DNA of 64,000 nucleotides from Planctomycetota bacterium (lineage in GTDB: Bacteria; Planctomycetota; JAJSAM01; JAJVHW01): the NCBI GenBank assembly GCA_021776825.1, contig JAJFFG010000086.1, forward strand, positions 1 to 64,000, in the 5' to 3' direction. The notes under the pieces were generated by a model. It made no database searches and was not told the DNA's origin. It saw only the letters and a program-made list of their open reading frames with translations. Shown here one piece after another: positions 44,724 through 53,303 of the stretch (its first letter is position 1; each line of letters opens with the position of its first letter). Both the position numbers and the translations under genes were made by a program.

Positions 44724-44794
44724 CTAACTAGCGGCCTGTCGCGCCGGCGGTCTCTCGCACGGCGAGGCCGCCACTCCGACAGGCCGCTAGTTAG
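44724..44794 (-). terminator. Inverted repeat enclosing the sigma factor stop codon
   Basis: CTAACTAGCGGCCTGTCG (44724-44741) and CGACAGGCCGCTAGTTAG (44777-44794) are perfect 18-base arms with a 35-base loop. The right arm contains the TAG stop and last codons of the gene ending at 44787. Same design as at 10834. Confidence 0.65.
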
Positions 44795-45521
44795 CGACCG
44801 CATCCATGAGATGCCGGATCTCGTCGTCCACGCTGGCGCCGTCGGGCACGGTTCGCGCGATCTCGTCGCGGAGGGCGTCGCGGTAGGCGATGCGCAGTCG
44901 GCGGATGGCGGAGCGCACGGCGGAGACGGTCAGTCCCGCGGCCTCGGCGGCGTCTTCGTACGAGGGCCGCAACGTGCCGGCGGCCAGGAACGGGCGCAAC
45001 GCCGTGAATACGCGCTCCTTCCCGTCGGCGCGCATCGTCTCCTCCAACCGGGTGAGCGTGAGGTCGAGCAGCGTCAGCGCCCAGCGCCGCTCGAACACGC
45101 GTTCGGGCGTGAGTCCGTCCTCGGGCTCGGACTTGTAGCGACGCTCGCCGTCCTCGAAGTCGAGCGACAGGTGCGTCAGGTCGCCGCCACGCTTCTGCGC
45201 ACCGGCCTTCGCGCGCTCCTTCGACGTGTGGTTGCGGAACGCCGTCAGCAGAAACGTCCGAAACCGGCCGCGCTCCCGGTCGGCGTCGCGCAGGTAGCCC
45301 TTCTCGACGAGCGTTGCGAAGAACTCCTGCACGAGGTCCTGCGCGTCGTGCGACGACGTGCCGCGTCGGCGCTCGAACGCGTAGAGCGGATACCAGTACG
45401 CCGCGCAGAGTTCCTCGAGGGCGCCGCGCGCGACCGCCGAGTCCGGCTCATTGGCGGCGAGGACGACGCTCCACTGGGTCGTGAGGAAGCGACGTGCCCC
45501 ACCGGGCGCGCCGGTGCTCAT
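44787..45521 (-). CDS. ECF sigma factor, planctomycete type
   Basis: A 244-residue sigma-70 family factor. It opens with RRFLTTQWSVVLAANEP, typical of planctomycete ECF factors. Region 2 includes YWYPLYAFERRRG and DAQDLVQEFFATLVEKGYL; region 4 includes SYEDAAEAAGLTVSAVRSAI, a helix-turn-helix. Its start overlaps the kinase stop in ATGA, so kinase and sigma factor are coupled. The kinase probably controls it, perhaps by phosphorylation; that is inference. No anti-sigma factor is seen. Confidence 0.92.
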   Translation of the reverse strand: MSTGAPGGARRFLTTQWSVVLAANEPDSAVARGALEELCAAYWYPLYAFERRRGTSSHDAQDLVQEFFATLVEKGYLRDADRERGRFRTFLLTAFRNHTSKERAKAGAQKRGGDLTHLSLDFEDGERRYKSEPEDGLTPERVFERRWALTLLDLTLTRLEETMRADGKERVFTALRPFLAAGTLRPSYEDAAEAAGLTVSAVRSAIRRLRIAYRDALRDEIARTVPDGASVDDEIRHLMDAVAN

Positions 45522-48112
45522 CGCGTCGTTGCCAGATCGTTGCGCTCAACCGGTCCGAGCTCGAAGAACCACTCATCGCCGTCACGCACCAGAGTGAAGC
45601 GCAACTCGAAGCCGCCGGCGGTCGCCTTGGCGCGCGCGCGAGTGTTGCGGTCAGTGAGATCGACGTGCCTCAACGAGAACTCAGCAAGCGACATCGAACC
45701 AACCTTGGAGACAAAGGGGACGCCCAGTTCGTCCGCGGCTACTTGCTCGACCAGCGTGGTCTCCGACTTCTTCATCAGGTCCCGACGGTGACTCGGGGCG
45801 TAGAACGGAGCCGCAGTCTCGCGCGTCAGCGCGCCATCGGTGGCGGCCTCGGTGAGGCGCGTCCACAGCGACGTGATCGCGTTCACCGCGTCGGAGTCGA
45901 TGTGGTTCTCTGAGCTCCACGTCTGCACAGTGCTGGCGTCAGTCGCTTCGATGATGCGTTGCGGAATCGCGAGGCCCTCGCGGGCCGCCTTGACGTAGCC
46001 GACCTCGAAGTACCAGTTGCCGTGCTCGCGCAACATGCGGAACACGAGGTCGTACTCCGGCCCTGTGGCCGTGACCTGTGCGCCCTGTCCGTCGGCGTCG
46101 AGATGCGCGGTCGTCAGGTTGAACATGCTCAGGTCGCCGTCCTTCGGGTCGAGCGGATAGAGCGGTGCGCCGAGTTCGAAGTGCGCCCGCTTCCGAGCGA
46201 AGCGAGCATCGTCCATTGCCCCGAGCAGATCCCTGTCCTCGTTCCGGTAGTAGCGATACGACGTCTCGCGCGTCAGCGTCCCGTTCGCGCTGGCCTTCTG
46301 CGCCTCGATCCACTGCCACTGGATGTTGGCGATCCGCTCGGAGCGGCCGTCGTTGTCCATCCACCCGGGACCGCCCGTCACGTAGAGCGCCGGCAGGTCC
46401 TCGTCGTACTGCACGTGCACGCCGCTCGGGTCCCAGACGGCTTGGCCGCTGCCCGACTCCGTCTCACCGGTGGGCCGGATGCCGCGGTCGTCGATCGTCA
46501 GCGGCTCCTTCACGACCACGCCGTCCTCGCCGATCTCGATCGAGTCGCCAACGCGCACACCGTCCTCGCTGATTACGATCTCTCCCAGCCGTACGCCATC
46601 TGGCCCGACGTACACAGGCCCGGATCGGCCGATCTCGTTGATGCCGTCAGCGACGCCGTTCGCGCTGGCGATCATCACACCGAGGGCCGCGCCCGCGCAG
46701 CAGGTCAGCAGGGGCAGGAACGTGCCAGCGACGGCGTACGGGATGCCGTGCAGCGCGCCGTTGCTCCGCGCGACGCGGATCCACGCGACGAGTCCGACGA
46801 TCATCGCCGTCGCGCCACTCCCGATCGAGAGGAGGATCACCTCGGGCACGGCGAGCCCGATCAGGCCGAAGACGATCTGGGTGAGCAACAGGAGGGAAGC
46901 CGCCACGGCCAGTTTCGACAGACGACCCGTCGTCTCGTCATCTGACGACCACGCGAACGTGGCCGACCTCGACTCCGCCGGTTCGTCGGTCTCGTCCGCC
47001 GGTTCCGCGACGCCGTCGGCGGAGGGTTCTTCCCTCTCACCTTCGACACGGCTATCCGAATCGAACGGGGCTTCCGGCGATCGCACGTCACCGGAGATCG
47101 TCGACATCGCCGTCGCCACGTCGGACGCGCGCTGATAGCGGCGATCTGGCTCGCGTTCGAGCGTCCGCAGCACGACCTCGTCGAGCCGGACGTCCAATGT
47201 GACCTTCTTCGACGGCGCCTGGAAGCGGCCGACGGGCATGTCGCCGGTGAGCATCTCGTAGAAGACGACGCCCAGCGAGTAGATGTCCGCGCGGTGGTCG
47301 ACGTCGTCGGGCGTCCGGTACTGCTCGGGTGCCATGTAGTGAAGCGTGCCCATGACCTGGCCCGCGCGCGTCAGCGTGACGTCCTCGCCCTCGACGAGTT
47401 TCGCCAGGCCGAAGTCGGCGATCCGCACGCGGCCCGCCTTGTCGATGAGCACGTTGGCCGGCTTGATGTCGCGGTGCACGACGCCCTGGTCGTGCGCGTA
47501 CTGCAGCGCGTCGCAGACCTGCGGCACGATCGACAGCGCCTGTCGCGGCTCGAACTCGCCGCCGTCCATCAACTCGCGCAGGTTGACGCCGTCGACGTAC
47601 TCCATCACGAGGAAGTACAGGCCGTTGCGCTCGCCGAACTCGAACACGCGCACGATGTGCGGGTGATCCAGCCGCGCCATGGCGCGAGCTTCCCGCGTGA
47701 AGCGGTCGGCGAACGCCGTCTCGGAGGCGAGTTCGGGCCACAGCACCTTCAGCGCGACAACGCGATCCAACGAGCGCTGTCGCGCCCGATAGACGATGCC
47801 CATCCCGCCGAACCCGATCAGTTCCTCGATCGCGAGCGCGGGGAAGTGCTCGGCAACCTCCGCGACCGGCGGCGGCTCGGGGCGCTTGCGCGGCGGAGGC
47901 GACTTGGCCTCGGGGAGCGGCGTGGCCTCGTCGGCCCCACTCGCGAGGGGGTCGACAGCCTCGTCGGACGGTGCTTCGTCGGCAGCCTCGACGCCCTCAG
48001 CCTCGTCCTCGAGCTCGAGTCCGGCGGCCAGGAGACACCGCGGGCACGCCCCTGCCGGAGCATCGGGCGGCAGCGAGCCGCCGCAGTCATCGCAGGTCCG
48101 TCGTTCCGTCAT
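45518..48112 (-). CDS. Membrane Ser/Thr protein kinase with N-terminal zinc ribbon
   Basis: An 864-residue transmembrane kinase. A zinc ribbon (CDDCGGSLPPDAPAGACPRC) at the N-terminus is followed by a Hanks-type kinase: IGFGGMGIVYRAR, VALKVL, VHRDIKPANVLID, IADFGLAKL. Two to three membrane helices lie at about 390-500, after which a large domain (about 520-860) holds repeats built of beta strands, perhaps a sensor. The ATG at 48112 (MTERRTCDDCGG) fits the ribbon start. It is the first gene of the pair with the ECF factor. Confidence 0.9.
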   Translation of the reverse strand: MTERRTCDDCGGSLPPDAPAGACPRCLLAAGLELEDEAEGVEAADEAPSDEAVDPLASGADEATPLPEAKSPPPRKRPEPPPVAEVAEHFPALAIEELIGFGGMGIVYRARQRSLDRVVALKVLWPELASETAFADRFTREARAMARLDHPHIVRVFEFGERNGLYFLVMEYVDGVNLRELMDGGEFEPRQALSIVPQVCDALQYAHDQGVVHRDIKPANVLIDKAGRVRIADFGLAKLVEGEDVTLTRAGQVMGTLHYMAPEQYRTPDDVDHRADIYSLGVVFYEMLTGDMPVGRFQAPSKKVTLDVRLDEVVLRTLEREPDRRYQRASDVATAMSTISGDVRSPEAPFDSDSRVEGEREEPSADGVAEPADETDEPAESRSATFAWSSDDETTGRLSKLAVAASLLLLTQIVFGLIGLAVPEVILLSIGSGATAMIVGLVAWIRVARSNGALHGIPYAVAGTFLPLLTCCAGAALGVMIASANGVADGINEIGRSGPVYVGPDGVRLGEIVISEDGVRVGDSIEIGEDGVVVKEPLTIDDRGIRPTGETESGSGQAVWDPSGVHVQYDEDLPALYVTGGPGWMDNDGRSERIANIQWQWIEAQKASANGTLTRETSYRYYRNEDRDLLGAMDDARFARKRAHFELGAPLYPLDPKDGDLSMFNLTTAHLDADGQGAQVTATGPEYDLVFRMLREHGNWYFEVGYVKAAREGLAIPQRIIEATDASTVQTWSSENHIDSDAVNAITSLWTRLTEAATDGALTRETAAPFYAPSHRRDLMKKSETTLVEQVAADELGVPFVSKVGSMSLAEFSLRHVDLTDRNTRARAKATAGGFELRFTLVRDGDEWFFELGPVERNDLATTR

Positions 48113-48130
48113 CTCGGCCTCCCGGGCATC

Positions 48131-48163
48131 GTCGCCTCTGGAACTGCATGACGGAACGCCGAA
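48131..48163. repeat. Direct repeat, first copy, upstream of propeller-like gene
   Basis: TCTGGAACTGCATGACGGAACG with flanks; recurs at 49470-49501 upstream of the decayed second gene copy. It may carry the promoter of both. Confidence 0.7.
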
Positions 48164-48240
48164 ACGGAGTTGCGCGGAATCTCGCACTGAACCGCGTCAG
48201 AGCCCGTGCGTTAGCGTGGGAGCGGACCGAAGGAGGGCAC

Positions 48241-49416
48241 GTGCTACGCGGAACGGTTGCCATCGTCGTCACGTTGGGGCTCGCGGTCGCGCTGCCCGCG
48301 CTCGCGCAGGACGGCGACCTGTGCGGCACGTCCGGCGAGCCGGACGCTCACCGCGGCGTGAACGCGGACGAGCTGGCCGAACTCGAGAAGAGCGTGCGCG
48401 ACAGGATCCTGAGGGACCGCGCGGAGTGCGACGCCCTGGGCATCCGCACGGCGTTCGCGGTCGACGCCTTCGGGCGTCGCGTCGCCGCCGTCGGACCTGG
48501 CAACCGACTCGAGGTCTGGACCGACGGCGACCCGGCGGCGGACGTGCTCGTGCCGGGCGGTCCCTCCCAGGTGCTGAGGCTGGTCTTCCACCCCCGCGAA
48601 CCTCTCGTCTATGCCATCACGGAAGATTGGCGCATCTGCGAGATCGATCTCGCGGAGGCGACGTCACGGCACGTCTTCGGCACCGGAGGCGACCCGGCAC
48701 CACGCGGCTACGTGGACATCGACGTCGCGCCGGACGGAACGCGAGTTCTGCTCGTGGGCCAACTGCGAACGCCGAGTGCGGTCGTGGACGCGGTGACGGG
48801 GAAGAACCTGGGACTCCCGCTCACGGTCGCCGGCGACGAGTCTGAGATGGCGTTCCTTGCGGACTCCCGGCGCGCGCTGATCCGGAGGGACGGGGCGCTC
48901 GAGTTGCACGATCTCGGGGAGATCAGCGCTCGTAGCCGGAATCCCGCGCCGGTCTGGTCCGTCGCAGGGGGGTTCGGCGCCCGGCATGCGACCGAGACGC
49001 CGGCGGAGCTACCGCTCGGCGACGAGATGTTCGACGCGACGGCGCTGGACAAGCTGCGACTCGTCGTCACCGTCTCGTGGATGGCGAGCGCGCCCAAGCG
49101 CAGGTTCGTCGCAGGCTGGGACCTTCGCACTGGCGCGTCGCGCTTCCGGTTGGATCTGCCACCCGGCGAGAGTCGTCGCGTCCTGCCGGCGCGAAGCGCC
49201 ACGCGCGTGCTCCTCATGTCGAGCGACGGCACAGCCGAGGGCGCTCGCACCGTCTTCGCCCACTCGGCCGAGACGGGGAGGCTGTTGGAGAAGCGCGAGT
49301 TTTCGAGCGGCACGCCGCAGCCACGCGGAGTCTCCCCGGACGGCAAGACGGGCTTCGACGTGGACAAAGACGGACGCCTGATCCGGTTCGAGCTCTTCCC
49401 GAAGGACGACGAGTAG
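48241..49416 (+). CDS. Secreted beta-propeller-like protein
   Basis: A 391-residue protein with a signal peptide (about 4-22, PALAQ) and a repetitive beta structure (TAFAVDAFGRRVAAVGPGNRLEVW, YAITEDWRICEIDL, DGTRVLLVGQLRTP), likely a degenerate propeller. No enzyme motif is seen. GTG 48241 is the start, with AAGGAGG 5-11 bases upstream. A second, decayed copy of the gene follows downstream with the same C-terminal sequence (FSSGTPQPRGVSPDGKTG) and the same upstream repeat. It is divergent from the kinase operon. Confidence 0.75.
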   Translation: MLRGTVAIVVTLGLAVALPALAQDGDLCGTSGEPDAHRGVNADELAELEKSVRDRILRDRAECDALGIRTAFAVDAFGRRVAAVGPGNRLEVWTDGDPAADVLVPGGPSQVLRLVFHPREPLVYAITEDWRICEIDLAEATSRHVFGTGGDPAPRGYVDIDVAPDGTRVLLVGQLRTPSAVVDAVTGKNLGLPLTVAGDESEMAFLADSRRALIRRDGALELHDLGEISARSRNPAPVWSVAGGFGARHATETPAELPLGDEMFDATALDKLRLVVTVSWMASAPKRRFVAGWDLRTGASRFRLDLPPGESRRVLPARSATRVLLMSSDGTAEGARTVFAHSAETGRLLEKREFSSGTPQPRGVSPDGKTGFDVDKDGRLIRFELFPKDDE

Positions 49417-49469
49417 CGGCGGGTCGCGACGCATCGACTGATCGAACCACGGCGCAAGTTCGCTCGCCG

Positions 49470-49501
49470 TCGCGTCTGGAACTGCATGACGGAACGGCGA
49501 A
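49470..49501. repeat. Direct repeat, second copy, upstream of the decayed gene
   Basis: TCTGGAACTGCATGACGGAACG, identical over the core to the copy at 48131. Confidence 0.7.
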
Positions 49502-49550
49502 GATCACCGCCGCAGCGCACCCGGTATCCTCGCGGGGACGGAGGATACCC

Positions 49551-49703
49551 ATGCTGCGCATCTCTGCAGTGGCGCTCGCCACGCTGTTCATCGTCCTCGC
49601 CTCGACACCCGCTCCAGCTCAGGATCTGCCCGGCCAGAAGGAGCTCGAGCGCATCGTGAGGGAAGACGAGGAGGCACGGGCGTCTCGCGACTCAAGCCGA
49701 TGA
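49551..49703 (+). pseudogene. N-terminal fragment of the duplicated propeller-like gene
   Basis: A 50-residue frame with a signal peptide MLRISAVALATLFIVLAS and QKELERIVRE, which line up with the start of the intact gene at 48241. It ends at a TGA overlapping the next ATG in ATGA. The TGA is not a candidate Sec codon, since the downstream part is in another frame. Confidence 0.55.
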
Positions 49704-50185
49704 GGATCACCGGGAAGGCGAAGCGATTCTCGTCGCGCGACGTCCCGCTCGGTGGCACGGGGTGGCGAAGTGCGCTGCTCGATGGGCCTCAGGAGGGCGG
49801 CCTCCTCGTGACGGTGTCACGGCCGGAGAAGAACGGACCGATCGGAGCGGATCCGCTGCTCGTCGGTTGGGACATGCGCAACCTGAAGCGTCTGTTCCGG
49901 GTCAACGTCGACAGCATCTCGTGTCGGCTCCGGCATGCTCCCGCTGCGAAGCACATCCTGCTGCAGCCGCATCGTCGGAGCCGCGCGCGTCCCATCAAGC
50001 TGCACGTTCATTCGCCGCTCAACGGCAAGCCCACTCACGTCCTGGAGTTCGCCAGCGGGACGCCGCAGCCGCGTGGCATCTCCTGGGACGGCACCACCGG
50101 ACTCGACACCGACAAGGACGGGCACCTCGTTCGCTTCCCACTCTTCCCGGAGCCAGAGCCGGAGGCGCCGGACGACGGCGAGTAG
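49700..50185 (+). pseudogene. C-terminal fragment of the duplicated propeller-like gene
   Basis: A 161-residue frame matching the last third of the intact copy (PLLVGWDMRNLKRLFRVNV, FASGTPQPRGISWDGTTGLD, LVRFPLFPEPE). It has no signal peptide, and the middle of the ancestral protein is missing. Together with the fragment at 49551 it looks like a duplicate with an internal deletion and a frame shift. It could still be translated through the ATGA overlap. Confidence 0.55.
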
Positions 50186-50188
50186 CCG

Positions 50189-52501
50189 CTACTCGTCCAC
50201 GACCCTCACGATCGCGCGTGGCGGGTCCCACGGACCCGGATCCGTCTCCCCGGGGACGAAGAGACGCGGGTACAGCAGCTCGGCGTGCGCCCAGCACGAG
50301 TGCGGGCGGCGATCGTCGGTGTGGTTGTGGTCGCCGCAGAGCTCGGTCGCGTGGCGGTTGCCGACGATGCAGTCGCAGAACGAGCCGCCGACTCCGTACT
50401 CGTCCTGCACGCCGAGGAGGTAGTGGCAGAGTTCGTGGGCGAAGACGCGCACGGGCCCGTCGTGATGCCACGGGAACGGCTCCTCGCCGACGCTGTACGG
50501 CAGTTTCACCCACTCGCCGATGCGATGACCGACGACCGCTCGGCCCCCGACGAGATCGGTGCGGCGGGAGACCATCGTGATGCCGTGCGCTCCGCCGTGA
50601 CGCGGTATCGCCGGGTCCGAGTAGAAGTCCTCGAGGACCAGTACGTCGGCCTCGTCGGCGCGCTTCCCGCCGCCGACGAGTTCGACCTGGTGCAGCGACA
50701 TCTGACCGTCGGTCAGATCCCACAGCAATCGGTTCGCGGCGCGGACCCCGCGTTCCAGTTTGGCGAAGTACGCAGCGTCGGTCGGTCCGTCGACGGACAC
50801 GATCAGGTCGGCCTGGTAGCCCCCCTCGACCTCGAACACCTTCACGCGGCTCGCCGGGTGCGGGTTCTTCACGTAGCGCGGCTTGCGACGGCGCTTCGGG
50901 TCGGCCTGCTCAGCCAGATCCGTCTCCCCCGTGCGGCGCGAGGCGATCGGCGGGTGGCCGTGGTCGAGCTGCAGGAGGAACGCGGCGATCGCCGTCGAGA
51001 ACGTGACGCCCGCCTTCTTGTCCTGCTCGGCCCACGTGCCGTCGTCACCGACGTTCTCGAGCAGCACGTCGCGGAAGTGGCGGTGGAACGTGTCCCACGC
51101 GCCCTCGCCCCGATCGTTCATGGCGAGACCCGTGAAGAACGCGAAGAACCACCAGTGCTCGCCGAAGCCCTCGAGCTGCGTGAACGTGTAGCGCAGTCGC
51201 TCGCGCGGTCCCTCGAGCGCGTCCGCATCGCGCAGTCCTGAACGGGCGATCGCGTAGAGCGCGCCGGCCGTCGCGCCGGGGTAGCCCTTGCCGCCGCGCA
51301 GCTCCGTGCGATAGGTGAACGAGCCGTCGCGACCGAGGCACGACTCCAGGTAGCCGACGCCGCGTTCGAGGACCTCTTCGCTCACCGGCACGCCGGCATC
51401 GCGGATCGCGTTCAGCGCCGACATCGCACAATGCGTGGTGGCCAGCAGGCGCCAGCCACGCTTCGTCATCGGCGGGTGCTCCTTCGCGTCGAACGTGTAG
51501 CCCCACCCGCCGCTGCGCTCGTCCTGCGCTCCTTCGATCGCGCGCGCCACGCGCGCCAGCTCGGCGTGCAACTCCTTCTGCGGCTGCAGGGCTTGGACCT
51601 CTGCGAGGAACATGGCCGCGAGCGACGTCTCGAAGATCGAGTGCGCGAGGTAGACGAACTCGTCGACGCCCGAGTGCGGGCTGATGATCCCGTCAGGTCG
51701 AACCGCACGCCGCAGGAAGGAAGCCCCGCGACGGATCGCGGCGGCGTGACGTCCAGAGTCAGGCGTGCTGCCCTCGGCGAGCAGAGCCATCCCGACGACG
51801 CCCGTCAGCGACACCTCGATGTGGTCGATCGATCGGGTCAGGATCTGGCCGCCCTCGGCCTTCGTCTCGGTCTCGCTGTCGGGCTTGCGCCAGGCGCCGT
51901 CCGACGACTGACGCTTCACGAGCCACGCGAGCGCGGCTTCGATCGCCGGGTCACAGTGTTCGCAGGCCGTCGGGCACGACGAGACATGAGGACGACGCGT
52001 CGCTCTCGTCACCGGCGACGGGCTGCGCGGCCGCGTCTTCGACACGTTCTGTGTCGGATCCATGAGCTTCGCGAACTTCGCATCCACCTGCTTGATCTGC
52101 CCGCGCAGCTTCGCGGTGGACGTCACGCCGACCATCAGCTTGATCGGCCGGCCCCAGGACGTGCCGAACAGCGCCGCCGGGAACGTCGCGAGGTGGTAGC
52201 GCTTCACGAGGTCGGGGTGCTGCGCCGGATCGAGCTTCACGCAGACGAGGCCGTCGAGCATCGTCTGCAGCCGCTTATCGCGGCCGATCGACTTCTCGAA
52301 GCGCTGCGAGGCGACGTCGCCCTTCTTCAGGAAGAGCATCAGGATCGGCTTGCGCTGCATCGCCGCGGCGCGACGCGCGTCGTTGATCGACGCCCGCCAG
52401 CGGTCGTCGCCGGCTCGGCCATCTGGCAGCGGCGCGCCAAGCAGCACGCCGAGCGCGAGTACGACCACCAGCAATCGCACGAGACGTGTTCGCAAGTCCA
52501 T
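50189..52501 (-). CDS. Thioredoxin-like/cyclase-like toroid/zinc-protease fusion
   Basis: A 770-residue exported protein of three parts. After a signal peptide (about 7-30) comes a thioredoxin fold lacking the CxxC (KKGDVASQRFE) with a cis-Pro at FPAALF. From about 180 to 525 helical repeats (IEAALAWLVKRQSSDGAW, GYTFDAKEH, YLESCLGRDGSFTY, GDDGTWAEQDKK) resemble the alpha/alpha toroid of squalene cyclase-like proteins. From about 560 a zinc peptidase-like domain resembles animal CLCA proteins (VFAHELCHYLLGVQDEY, HExxH with Asp downstream), with a Cys cluster after it (SFCDCIVGNRHATELC). I know no described protein with this order. Function unknown. Confidence 0.75.
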   Translation of the reverse strand: MDLRTRLVRLLVVVLALGVLLGAPLPDGRAGDDRWRASINDARRAAAMQRKPILMLFLKKGDVASQRFEKSIGRDKRLQTMLDGLVCVKLDPAQHPDLVKRYHLATFPAALFGTSWGRPIKLMVGVTSTAKLRGQIKQVDAKFAKLMDPTQNVSKTRPRSPSPVTRATRRPHVSSCPTACEHCDPAIEAALAWLVKRQSSDGAWRKPDSETETKAEGGQILTRSIDHIEVSLTGVVGMALLAEGSTPDSGRHAAAIRRGASFLRRAVRPDGIISPHSGVDEFVYLAHSIFETSLAAMFLAEVQALQPQKELHAELARVARAIEGAQDERSGGWGYTFDAKEHPPMTKRGWRLLATTHCAMSALNAIRDAGVPVSEEVLERGVGYLESCLGRDGSFTYRTELRGGKGYPGATAGALYAIARSGLRDADALEGPRERLRYTFTQLEGFGEHWWFFAFFTGLAMNDRGEGAWDTFHRHFRDVLLENVGDDGTWAEQDKKAGVTFSTAIAAFLLQLDHGHPPIASRRTGETDLAEQADPKRRRKPRYVKNPHPASRVKVFEVEGGYQADLIVSVDGPTDAAYFAKLERGVRAANRLLWDLTDGQMSLHQVELVGGGKRADEADVLVLEDFYSDPAIPRHGGAHGITMVSRRTDLVGGRAVVGHRIGEWVKLPYSVGEEPFPWHHDGPVRVFAHELCHYLLGVQDEYGVGGSFCDCIVGNRHATELCGDHNHTDDRRPHSCWAHAELLYPRLFVPGETDPGPWDPPRAIVRVVDE

Positions 52502-52591
52502 CCTCCCGAGGTCCGCACTGATCTCCGCAGGTCCGCACTGGAGGTTACGACCAGATGCCCAGTAGGCTGCGCGGCCGTCCAGGAGGACCCG

Positions 52592-52912
52592 ATGATCCGA
52601 TCGACGCTGCTGCTCGCTGCCTTGTTCCTCGGCAGTCTGTTTCTAGCCACCGGCTGCGCCTGCGAGCTGGGTACGCGCACGGGGGCGCTGAACGACCGCA
52701 TCGACGCCGCGTGGGACGTCCTGAACGCCGACGCCGAGCGTGCACGCGCCGCCGGTGACACTGCCGGTGCGGAGCGCACGGCAAAGCTGTCGAGGTCGCT
52801 GCGCGAGGCGCAGACCGTTGGCCGCGAGGCTCGCAAGCGCGCCAGCCGGACCTACTACGAGCAGGCCGAAGCGAGCGTCGACGAGATCGAGCGCGCGCTG
52901 GGCACGGACTAG
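52592..52912 (+). CDS. Small lipoprotein with coiled-coil, first of a four-gene lipoprotein operon
   Basis: A 106-residue lipoprotein with ATGC lipobox (Cys22) and a charged, alanine-rich helical body (AWDVLNADAERARAAGDTAGAER). AGGAGG stands 5 bases before the ATG. It is divergent from the zinc-protease fusion. Function unknown; the following three lipoproteins are close or overlapping. Confidence 0.75.
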   Translation: MIRSTLLLAALFLGSLFLATGCACELGTRTGALNDRIDAAWDVLNADAERARAAGDTAGAERTAKLSRSLREAQTVGREARKRASRTYYEQAEASVDEIERALGTD

Positions 52913-52916
52913 TCCG

Positions 52917-53303
52917 CTGCGCGCAACGATCCAGCCCCTGCTCACGACACTGCTACGGGGCACACTGCTACTGGGCACCCTGCTGCTGGGCACTCTGCTG
53001 CTAGGGACAACGCTCTTGGCTCTGGGCGGCTGCGCCGACACCAGCATGCAAGGCGAGCTCGAGTACGTCGTCACCTCGCCGAGTGGCGAAGCCGTCTCGG
53101 AGCGCGACCTCCAGCACACCGTCACGACGCTCGACAATCGACTCGGCGAAGCGGGCGTCGAGCGCAAGGACGTCGCCGCGTTGGGCCCGGGGCGCATCCG
53201 CGTCGTGCTGCCCGAATCGATCGTGTCGAGGCTTCCGGAGCTGCGCAAGGTGCTCGAGGACCCCGAGGGGCTGCGCGTCGAGCTCCAACGCGTGGAGCGA
53301 TGA
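52917..53303 (+). CDS. SecD P1-like lipoprotein with unclear start
   Basis: A lipoprotein of about 128 residues whose signal is a 15-base repeat (RGTLLLGTLLLGTLLLG) ending in ALGGC. The mature part (ELEYVVTSPSGEAVSERDLQHT... LGPGRIRVVLPESI) resembles the P1 domain of SecD. No ATG, GTG or TTG lies between the previous stop and the signal core; I use CTG 52917, but a rare start or coupling with the upstream gene is equally possible. The stop overlaps the next gene in ATGA. Confidence 0.55.
   Translation: MRATIQPLLTTLLRGTLLLGTLLLGTLLLGTTLLALGGCADTSMQGELEYVVTSPSGEAVSERDLQHTVTTLDNRLGEAGVERKDVAALGPGRIRVVLPESIVSRLPELRKVLEDPEGLRVELQRVER

Noticed and set aside
49551-50185. Fourth selenoprotein through the TGA at 49701
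   Set aside because: The sequence after the TGA that matches the paralog is in another frame, and there is no Cys- or Sec-type motif at that place.
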